The position numbers and the translations under genes are program-made. Below, in pieces: positions 1 through 4,949 of a stretch of 5,522 bases of DNA. Each line of letters begins with the position of its first letter. Positions within the stretch are counted from its first letter, which is position 1. Origin of the DNA: Loktanella sp. (GTDB lineage: Bacteria > Pseudomonadota > Alphaproteobacteria > Rhodobacterales > Rhodobacteraceae); the NCBI GenBank assembly GCA_003551805.1, contig PUNR01000085.1, positions 1 to 5,522 on the forward strand, in the 5' to 3' direction. Under the pieces are notes generated by a model. It was not told where the DNA came from. It searched no databases and saw nothing but the letters and a program-made list of their open reading frames with translations.

Positions 1-255
1 ATAGCTGCGCACCAGATCGGTCAGCACATCGACAGGCAAAACGCTTTCGCCGCGGCTTTCGTGTTCGGCGATAATTTGTAGCAGGTACTGGCGGGTCAGG
101 TCGTCGCCGGATTTCAGATCGACGATCTGCACCTCGCGGCCTTCGCGGATGAACAGCGCGATGTCTTCCAGTGTTACGTAATCGCTGGTTTCGGTATTAT
201 ACAGGCGGCGGCTTGCATATCGCTTGATTAGCAGTGGTTTATTGGTGTCGGCCAA
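1..255 (-). CDS. phaR: PHA synthesis repressor PhaR, N-terminal part (3' end beyond the window)
   Basis: PhaR is a cytoplasmic DNA-binding repressor that also binds PHA; when polymer forms it leaves its operators and phasin is made (known for the family). The visible 85 residues carry the hallmark N-terminal domain: KRYASRRLYNTETSDYVTLE at about residues 11-30, then IVDLKSGDDLTRQYLLQII at about 43-61, matching the PHB/PHA accumulation regulator DNA-binding domain, followed by the start of the second domain (VLPVDVLTDLVRSY). The frame runs open to base 1, so the C-terminal half is missing only because of the window edge. The start chosen is a TTG at 255-253: it gives the expected ADTNKPLLIKRY N-terminus, there is no in-frame ATG nearby, and GGGGAGGG lies 6-7 bases upstream. 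It lies downstream of phaP on the same strand but behind a terminator, and has its own leader with a degenerate PhaR site, suggesting autoregulation. Confidence 0.95.
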   Translation of the reverse strand, partial: MADTNKPLLIKRYASRRLYNTETSDYVTLEDIALFIREGREVQIVDLKSGDDLTRQYLLQIIAEHESRGESVLPVDVLTDLVRSY

Positions 256-261
256 AACGCG

Positions 262-269
262 CCCTCCCC
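262..269 (-). promoter_or_regulatory. Strong ribosome binding site fixing the TTG start of phaR
   Basis: On the minus strand the sequence GGGGAGGG contains a perfect GGAGG (263-267) with 7 bases to the TTG at 255-253. The strong Shine-Dalgarno compensates for the weak start codon. No ATG or GTG in the same frame lies near it, so this site decides the start. Confidence 0.8.
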
Positions 270-274
270 GGGGA

Positions 275-291
275 ATGTTGCACTGCGGCAA
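275..291. promoter_or_regulatory. Degenerate PhaR operator upstream of phaR
   Basis: ATGTTGCACTGCGGCAA aligns without gaps to the perfect operator ATGCTGCACTGCAGCAT in front of phaP, differing at only three of 17 positions (C to T, A to G and the final T to A). It ends 20 bases before the phaR start and just upstream of its ribosome binding site. PhaR homologues are known to bind TGC-rich palindromes and to repress their own gene; autoregulation here is inferred from position and similarity. The symmetry is imperfect, so binding may be weaker than at phaP. Confidence 0.6.
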
Positions 292-334
292 GCCTAGGCC
301 GCGTCCGCAGAAAAGGAAAGCGTTACCTAAGACG

Positions 335-365
335 AAAAAAACGGCCCGCATGACGCGGACCGTTT
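335..365 (-). terminator. Rho-independent terminator of phaP
   Basis: Read on the minus strand, an 11-bp stem (AAACGGTCCGC pairing with GCGGGCCGTTT, one G-U wobble) closes a 5-base loop (GTCAT) and runs into an uninterrupted T tract (bases 341-335). It begins 39 bases after the phaP stop codon. On the plus strand the wobble becomes a C-A mismatch and no T tract follows, so it is directional. It should stop phaP transcripts before phaR and allow the very abundant phasin mRNA to be expressed separately from the scarce repressor. Confidence 0.9.
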
Positions 366-404
366 CCAAAATAACAACTCGTTAAAGCAGTTGGTTTTGT
401 CAGC

Positions 405-851
405 TTACTTTGCAGCTGTTGCTTTTTTCGCGGCAGCAGTCACGTCGTTGGTGGCTTTCTTGGCAGCGGCGGACATTTCTTCGGACATGTCCTTACCAGC
501 GGCCAGAACCAGTTCCATGGTCTGTGTCTGCACTTTTTTCGCGATTTCTGCGAAAGCGGCCATATGCTCGGCAGCGGATTCAGATGTCGCTGTGGCGAAA
601 TCGGTCATCGCTTTTGCGTAGTCAGCAGGCTCTGTCTTGGCAGAGGTGATCTGCTGCATTTTGGTCAGCGTGTCCTGTGCCCACTTTGCCGACAGTTCTG
701 TCGACTTGGTGGCAGCGTCGATCGCGACAGACGACATTTTCTCGGCCAGAGCGGTCTGGTTTTTGAATGTGTCTTCCATTGCTTTTGTGTCGACTGGGAA
801 TGAACCCATCATGTCTTTGAACACGGCGGTGAAATCTTGGGTCTTAGCCAT
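405..851 (-). CDS. phaP: Phasin, PHA granule-associated protein (148 aa)
   Basis: Phasins coat the surface of PHA granules, control granule size and number, and keep other proteins off the polymer. This 148-residue protein has the features of the Phasin_2 type family: the start MAKTQDFTAVFKDMMGSFPV, a middle region of amphipathic helices rich in Ala, Thr, Lys and Glu without cysteine or prolonged hydrophobic runs, and the segment LAEKMSSVAIDAATKSTELS typical of the conserved core. There is no signal peptide or membrane segment. The C-terminus (about residues 128-148) is an Ala/Lys tail with two copies of AAAKKAT. The ATG at 851-849 follows AAGGA at 8 bases. It is downstream of phaC on the same strand but has its own promoter with two PhaR operators and its own terminator, so it is probably made mostly as a short, highly induced mRNA when polymer titrates PhaR. 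The family assignment is firm; the gene name follows from locus context. Confidence 0.95.
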   Translation of the reverse strand: MAKTQDFTAVFKDMMGSFPVDTKAMEDTFKNQTALAEKMSSVAIDAATKSTELSAKWAQDTLTKMQQITSAKTEPADYAKAMTDFATATSESAAEHMAAFAEIAKKVQTQTMELVLAAGKDMSEEMSAAAKKATNDVTAAAKKATAAK

Positions 852-907
852 TGGAGTAATCCTTCATTGGTGGTGCGGATCAACATCCGCTGTTTTCGTC
901 TGACACC

Positions 908-936
908 AATATGCATGCTGCACTGCAGCATTTCAA
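908..936 (-). promoter_or_regulatory. Predicted phaP promoter (TTGAAA-17-CATATT)
   Basis: On the minus strand TTGAAA (936-931, five of six matches to the -35 consensus) is followed by a 17-base spacer and CATATT (913-908, four of six to the -10 consensus), predicting a start near base 901 and a leader of about 50 bases. An A8 tract (945-938) sits immediately upstream of the -35, where an UP element would lie. The 17-base spacer is almost exactly PhaR operator 1, so bound PhaR would exclude RNA polymerase. The promoter elements are predicted from consensus only. Confidence 0.6.
915..931. promoter_or_regulatory. PhaR operator 1 of phaP (perfect palindrome)
   Basis: ATGCTGC-ACT-GCAGCAT is a perfect 7+3+7 inverted repeat containing the CTGC-N3-GCAG core reported for PhaR in Rhodobacter and Paracoccus relatives. 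The core lies 67-77 bases upstream of the phaP start codon and occupies the spacer of the predicted promoter. Binding by PhaR is inferred from the motif and from phaR being in the same locus. Confidence 0.85.
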
Positions 937-942
937 GTTTTT

Positions 943-959
943 TTTCTGCATTGCAGCAT
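943..959. promoter_or_regulatory. PhaR operator 2 of phaP
   Basis: The core CTGC-ATT-GCAG (946-956) is a perfect 4+3+4 palindrome; only the right half extends to GCAGCAT. Read on the minus strand it starts CATGCTGCAATGCAG, nearly the same as operator 1. The two operator centres (923 and 951) are 28 bp apart, separated by the A/T tract, so this site lies just upstream of the predicted -35 and could support cooperative binding or looping. Confidence 0.8.
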
Positions 960-997
960 GAATTTTTTGTAAAGCCCAAAAAGTGCTTTGTTACACG

Positions 998-2794
998 TTA
1001 CTTAGCGGCAACATAAGTTCCGGGCGCAGGTGCAAGGACCGGGTGATCGGCATCGCCGGGTGTGCGTGCAGGCACCGATTTGCCCGATTTTGCGGACAAC
1101 CATGCATCCCAGCGCGGCCACCATGACCCGTCATGCCGTTCAGCCGAGTCGCGCCAATCATTGACGGACAGGCCCAGTTCGGGGTTCAGATAGTGTCCAT
1201 ATTTGTTTTTGCTGGGTGGATTGATGATCCCCGCGATGTGCCCGGACTCCGACAGGATAAAGGTTTTGTCCTTCGACCCCATCTTTTGAATACCGGCATA
1301 ACTGCTTTTCCATGCGGCAATGTGATCCGTCTCGCAGGCGATCGCACATAGCGGGACAGTCACGTCTTTGAGATGCACAGTCGTGCCGCAAATCTCGAAC
1401 CCGTCAGTGGCAAAACGGTCGGCCTGACACAAGCCCCGCAGATATTCGACCGACATCTTTGCAGGCAGGTTGGTGCCATCACCATTCCAGTACAGCAGGT
1501 CGAACGCGGGTGGGGCCTTGCCCAGCATATAGCTTTTGATGGCAGGTCCATAGATCAGGTCGTTGGATCGCAGATAGGAAAACGTCCGCGACATGAAGAA
1601 CGAATCAAGGATGCCGTTTTCGTTGACCTCTGCCTCAATCCCGTCGATGAAATCATCGTTCAGGAACACGCCAACCTCGCCCCTGTCGGAAAAATCGGTC
1701 AGCGTGGTAAAGAAGGTCGCGGCATTGACGCTGGTATCCTTGCGCTGCTTCATCAGCGCCAATGTCAGCGATAATGTCGTACCCGCAATACAGTAGCCTA
1801 CGGCGTTGAGTTTCTTCACGCCGCAGATCTTTTTGACCTCGGACATCGCAGTCAAATAGCCATCTTCGACGTAATCGGACATCGACGTATCTGCATAAGA
1901 TGCATCGGGGTTGACCCATGAGACAACGAAACCTGTGTAGCCTTGATCGACGGCCCATTTTATCAGGCTGTTTTGTGGTTTTAGATCAAGGATATAGAAC
2001 TTGTTGATCCACGGCGGAAAGATCAGCAGCGGAATTTCATGCACTGTTTCGGTGCTGGGCGCATATTGAATCAGTTCAAACATGTGGTTGCGAAACACGA
2101 CCGAACCGGGCGTGGTAGCCAGATTTTCGCCCAGCTTGAACGCCTTTTTATCGGCAAGCGTGACCACCAGATCACCGCCATTCGCCTCTAAATCAGCGAT
2201 CATATTTTCCAGACCGGCAACAAGGCTTTCGCCTTCGGTTTCAGCGGCAAGGGCCAAAGCCTCGGGGTTGGTGGGCAGGAAATTGGTCGGGCTAATCATA
2301 TCGACCAGCTGCTGGCTGAAATAACGCAGGCGCTTTTTCTCTTCGGTATCAAGGGTGTCGATGTCTTCGACCGCCTGCTGCACGGCGGCGGCATTCATCA
2401 GGTATTGTTGCTTGATAAAGTTGAAATAGGGGTTGGTGTCCCACAATTCATGCGCAAAGCGGCGGTCTTTGGGGGTGTCGTCGGTGGGCGGCGTCAGCTT
2501 GCCTTGGGTCAGCAGATGCTGGGCCTCGACGTAGTGTTTCACCGATTTTCCCCAGAATTCCAGCTGATGTTCAATCAGCTTGGCGGGATTCTGCATCATC
2601 TCGGTCATATAGGCGCTGGCCGCCTTGACATAAAGTTCCTGACTTGGCCCCTGCAAGGCAGGTGGCACCTGCCGCGCCTGCCCCATGACTTTCAACAAAC
2701 GCTGTGTAAGCTCTTCCACGCGGGCCAGATTTGCTTCCAGTTTTGCAACACCCTCGCCCGTTTCTTTCACAGATTCTAAATCGTTTGTTGTCAT
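998..2794 (-). CDS. phaC: Class I poly(3-hydroxyalkanoate) synthase PhaC (598 aa)
   Basis: PhaC polymerises (R)-3-hydroxyacyl-CoA, mainly 3-hydroxybutyryl-CoA, into PHA with release of CoA, at the granule surface. The length of 598 residues fits class I synthases, which work without a PhaE or PhaR subunit. Visible domains: an N-terminal region with FWGKSVKHY (about 80-88) and RFAHELWDTNPYFNFIKQQY (about 112-131), typical of the PhaC N-terminal domain, then an alpha/beta-hydrolase catalytic domain. The lipase-like box is GYCIAG with the predicted nucleophile Cys335; the other triad residues are Asp490 in ETDHIAAW and His519 in SGHIAGIINPP. FPPWINKFYILDL (about 259-271) and DLLYWNGD (about 432-439) are further family signatures. 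The box has Ala where many synthases have Gly (GYCIGG); as I recall this variant is normal in Rhodobacteraceae. The ATG at 2794-2792 is preceded by AGGTGAGG ending 4 bases before it. The gene is divergent from phaZ across a PhaR operator and upstream of phaP. Confidence 0.98.
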   Translation of the reverse strand: MTTNDLESVKETGEGVAKLEANLARVEELTQRLLKVMGQARQVPPALQGPSQELYVKAASAYMTEMMQNPAKLIEHQLEFWGKSVKHYVEAQHLLTQGKLTPPTDDTPKDRRFAHELWDTNPYFNFIKQQYLMNAAAVQQAVEDIDTLDTEEKKRLRYFSQQLVDMISPTNFLPTNPEALALAAETEGESLVAGLENMIADLEANGGDLVVTLADKKAFKLGENLATTPGSVVFRNHMFELIQYAPSTETVHEIPLLIFPPWINKFYILDLKPQNSLIKWAVDQGYTGFVVSWVNPDASYADTSMSDYVEDGYLTAMSEVKKICGVKKLNAVGYCIAGTTLSLTLALMKQRKDTSVNAATFFTTLTDFSDRGEVGVFLNDDFIDGIEAEVNENGILDSFFMSRTFSYLRSNDLIYGPAIKSYMLGKAPPAFDLLYWNGDGTNLPAKMSVEYLRGLCQADRFATDGFEICGTTVHLKDVTVPLCAIACETDHIAAWKSSYAGIQKMGSKDKTFILSESGHIAGIINPPSKNKYGHYLNPELGLSVNDWRDSAERHDGSWWPRWDAWLSAKSGKSVPARTPGDADHPVLAPAPGTYVAAK

Positions 2795-2817
2795 GTTGCC
2801 TCACCTATGCCTATGCT
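2788..2817 (+). promoter_or_regulatory. Candidate phaZ promoter (TTGTCA-18-TATGCT)
   Basis: TTGTCA (2788-2793, five of six to the -35 consensus) and TATGCT (2812-2817, four of six to the -10) are separated by 18 bases. The -10 overlaps the left arm of the PhaR palindrome at 2813-2830, so PhaR would block it. The start would fall near 2823-2825, giving a leader of about 33 bases. The spacing is slightly long and the match is moderate, so this is tentative. For phaC on the other strand the best -10 I see is TATACT (2866-2861), inside the phaZ 5' coding end, with only a poor -35. Confidence 0.35.
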
Positions 2818-2830
2818 GCGGGTGCAGCAT
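2813..2830. promoter_or_regulatory. PhaR operator in the phaC/phaZ divergent region
   Basis: ATGCTGC-GGGT-GCAGCAT is a perfect 7+4+7 inverted repeat with the same arms as operator 1 of phaP but a 4-base instead of a 3-base spacer, consistent with the CTGC-N3/4-GCAG rule for PhaR. It lies in the middle of the 62-bp region between the two divergent start codons, 19 bases from phaC and 27 from phaZ. One bound PhaR could affect both transcripts; that is inference from position. Confidence 0.8.
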
Positions 2831-2856
2831 TTGTGCGTGACCGATCGGAGTGTTCT

Positions 2857-4125
2857 ATGAAGTATATGATGACCTATGACCTTATGGAAAGCACTCGTAA
2901 CACCCAACAATGGCTCGGGGCCACGGCACGCGCATTTGCATCCTATCCGATGATGTCACTGGCAGCAAATCCGGCAATGGATTGGTTGAACGCCTGGGGT
3001 GAAGTGACCGAACGCACCTTTGCCCGCATGGTTGTGAAACCTGACTGGAACCTGCCGCCAATTTCCGATGAAAAAGGCCGCGATCACACCTTTGTCGTTG
3101 AACGCGTGCTGGAACGGCCCTTTGGCGATCTGATCCATTTCACAACACCCAAACGCAAGGCCAGCAAACGCCGCATCCTGCTGGTCGCGCCGATGTCGGG
3201 GCATTATGCAACACTGCTGCGCAAGACCGTGATCAGCCTGCTGTCCGATGCGGATGTCTATATCACCGACTGGCATAACGCGCGCGACATCCCTGTCAGC
3301 GCCGGCAAGTTCGATGTTGAAGATTACACCATGTATCTGGTCGAATTTATGCGCGAACTGGGCCCTGATATCCATGTCATCGCCGTCTGCCAGCCCGTGC
3401 CTTTGGCCCTTGCTGCCACCGCCTATCTTGCCGAAGAAGACCCCAAGGCACAGCCACGGTCGCTTACCCTGATCGGCGGTCCCGTCGATCCGGAGGCGAA
3501 CCATACCGAAGTCACAGACTTTGGCCGATCTGTCACGATGGGCCAGTTGGAACAGACCATGATCCAGCGCGTCGGGTTCAAATATTCAGGCGTCGGGCGC
3601 ATGGTTTACCCCGGCCTGCTGCAGCTTGCGTCCTTCATCTCGATGAACATGGAAACCCATACAAACGCGTTCCGTGACCAGATCATCAAGACCGCCAAGG
3701 GCGAAGCATCCGACCACGACAAGCACAACATCTTTTATGACGAATATCTGGCTGTCATGGATATGACGGCAGAATTCTACCTTTCCACGGTCGAGCGCGT
3801 GTTCAAAAACCGCGAAATCGCGCAGAACATCTTTACCGTGAACGGCAAAAAGGTGGATATGGGCAAGATCACGACGGTCGCCGTGAAAATCGTCGAAGGC
3901 GAAAAAGACGATATTTCAGCACCGGGCCAATGTCTTGCCGCGCTGCCGCTGTTGACGGGTCTGCCGGACAGCAAAAAAGCATCGCATCTTGAACCGGGCG
4001 CTGGCCATTACGGTATCTTCGCAGGCAGCAGCTGGCGCCATAACATCCGCCCGCTGGTTCTGGAATTTATCGATGCCAATTCCGGTGACAGCGTGAAACC
4101 CGCCAATAAAAACGCTGCAGCCTAA
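2857..4125 (+). CDS. phaZ: Intracellular PHB depolymerase PhaZ (422 aa)
   Basis: PhaZ hydrolyses (or thiolyses, in the related Ralstonia enzyme) native intracellular PHB granules, mobilising the store. The 422 residues match the usual length of the intracellular depolymerase family with a cysteine nucleophile. The start MKYMMTYDLMESTRNTQQWL is characteristic. The predicted triad is Cys178 in IAVCQPVP, Asp351 (or the adjacent Asp352) in EGEKDDISAPGQ and His384 in GAGHYGIF. LLVAPMSGHYATLLRKTV (108-125) and VYITDWHNARD (134-144) are further family blocks. There is no signal peptide, so it acts in the cytoplasm on native granules. The frame stays open 126 bases upstream to an ATG at 2731 inside phaC, but the ATG at 2857 is chosen because GGAG lies 6 bases before it and it gives the family N-terminus. 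It is divergent from phaC and shares its control region with a PhaR operator. Its stop is one base from the stop of the convergent hydrolase gene. Confidence 0.97.
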   Translation: MKYMMTYDLMESTRNTQQWLGATARAFASYPMMSLAANPAMDWLNAWGEVTERTFARMVVKPDWNLPPISDEKGRDHTFVVERVLERPFGDLIHFTTPKRKASKRRILLVAPMSGHYATLLRKTVISLLSDADVYITDWHNARDIPVSAGKFDVEDYTMYLVEFMRELGPDIHVIAVCQPVPLALAATAYLAEEDPKAQPRSLTLIGGPVDPEANHTEVTDFGRSVTMGQLEQTMIQRVGFKYSGVGRMVYPGLLQLASFISMNMETHTNAFRDQIIKTAKGEASDHDKHNIFYDEYLAVMDMTAEFYLSTVERVFKNREIAQNIFTVNGKKVDMGKITTVAVKIVEGEKDDISAPGQCLAALPLLTGLPDSKKASHLEPGAGHYGIFAGSSWRHNIRPLVLEFIDANSGDSVKPANKNAAA

Positions 4126-4126
4126 G

Positions 4127-4846
4127 CTACATCCGCAGCATTGGCGGGATCGCCATCCATCGGCGCAGCGCCGCTGTGGTCATATCGGGCGCTTCGAGCG
4201 TGGGCATATAGCCCGCATCCTCGATTACCTCGAGCGTGGCATAGGGAATAAGTTCCGCCATAAATTCCTGCCGTTTGACAGGATATTGCCCGTCATAGCG
4301 ACCACAGATCACGGTCGCGGGCTGCCTGATCTGGGTCAGGATGGACTGCTGGTCCTTGCGCCGCTGCATCGCGCGTGACTGGCTGACATAAACCGCAGGG
4401 CCCACCGCATGCCCCATCTGCGTTAGGTGGCGGACCAGCCCGACACGGTCGGTCGTGGGGGCCATCCAGGTTGAATTTACCTCGTGGCGCAGCACGTCAG
4501 GCCAGCGCCCGCCGCCTTTGGCCGCGATAATATGGGGTTCACGGGCCGCTGCGGTTTCCGGCGTCTCGGGCTGTGCGCTAGTGGCGATCAGCGCGATGCG
4601 GGTCACGCGGTCGGGCGCGCGGCGCAGCACCTCCATCGCGACCATGCCGCCCATGCCCATCCCCGCCAGCGCGAATTTGCCAGGCGCCCATGACAGGATC
4701 TGGGATGCGATTTCCTCCATCCTTTCGCCTTGCGTTGTTGGTGCGAACATCACCGCATGGTCATTCGCCATATCAAGGATCTGCGGCCCGAAAACGCCAG
4801 CATCGCAAAGCATGGGCGGGATAAGGACCAGTGTTTCACTTGGCAT
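4127..4846 (-). CDS. Alpha/beta-hydrolase fold protein lacking catalytic Ser and His (239 aa), probable pseudoenzyme
   Basis: The protein has the layout of a small alpha/beta hydrolase of the MhpC/esterase-like group: LVLIPPMLCDAGVF at the start (first strand and oxyanion region), a nucleophile-elbow segment FALAGMGMGGMVAMEVLRRAPDRV (starting near 58), the acid strand ATVICGRYDGQYP (177-189) and the segment EDAGYMPTLEAPD (209-221). In active relatives the elbow reads G-x-S-x-G and the last block D-x-G-H-M-P. Here residue 64 is Gly (codon GGC, one change from AGC) and residue 213 is Tyr (TAT, one change from CAT), while Asp185 is kept. The remaining frame is intact with no stop or frameshift, so it looks like a maintained non-catalytic protein rather than plain decay. 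The ATG at 4846 has only a weak upstream AGGT. It is 103 bases downstream of another hydrolase gene on the same strand and converges on phaZ with one base between stops. Its function is unknown; a PHA-related role is suggested only by location. Confidence 0.85.
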   Translation of the reverse strand: MPSETLVLIPPMLCDAGVFGPQILDMANDHAVMFAPTTQGERMEEIASQILSWAPGKFALAGMGMGGMVAMEVLRRAPDRVTRIALIATSAQPETPETAAAREPHIIAAKGGGRWPDVLRHEVNSTWMAPTTDRVGLVRHLTQMGHAVGPAVYVSQSRAMQRRKDQQSILTQIRQPATVICGRYDGQYPVKRQEFMAELIPYATLEVIEDAGYMPTLEAPDMTTAALRRWMAIPPMLRM

Positions 4847-4949
4847 GAAAGGCGCGACCTGACTGTTTGGGGGTCATTGTGGATGGAACACCCTTTTGAT
4901 CTTTCGGTCACAGCATCACAAGGGCAATAGGCACAGAACCGCCAAGCGG
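4847..4949 (-). other. Intergenic region between the two minus-strand hydrolase genes
   Basis: These 103 bases hold a short hairpin at 4938-4950 (ACCGC, loop of three, GCGGT) that overlaps the stop of the upstream gene and lacks a T tract. I find no convincing promoter. Read-through from the ABHD10-like gene into the pseudoenzyme gene is therefore plausible but not shown. Confidence 0.4.

Noticed and set aside
391..903. Several plus-strand open frames opposite phaP, including an apparently hydrophobic 76-residue product
   Set aside because: The hydrophobic Ala/Phe/Val pattern is what the complement of an Ala/Lys/Glu-rich phasin produces; there is no ribosome binding site or family match.
971..989. 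Possible phaC terminator (AAAGC ... GCTTT)
   Set aside because: Only a 5-bp A/T-rich stem with a long loop and no proper T tract immediately after it on the minus strand; too weak to call, so phaC read-through into phaP stays possible.
1001..2794. GYCIAG box of PhaC as a defective active site
   Set aside because: The nucleophile Cys335, Asp490 and His519 are all present; Ala in place of Gly after the Ile is, as far as I recall, a normal variant in Rhodobacteraceae synthases.
2731..2856. Upstream ATG that would lengthen PhaZ by 42 residues
   Set aside because: It lies inside phaC, would translate through the promoter/operator region, and gives an N-terminus unlike the family; the ATG at 2857 has GGAG at 6 bases and the expected MKYMMTYDLME start.
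2956..3504. Minus-strand open frame of 182 codons opposite phaZ
   Set aside because: It is an antisense shadow of a firmly identified depolymerase, with no recognisable domain.
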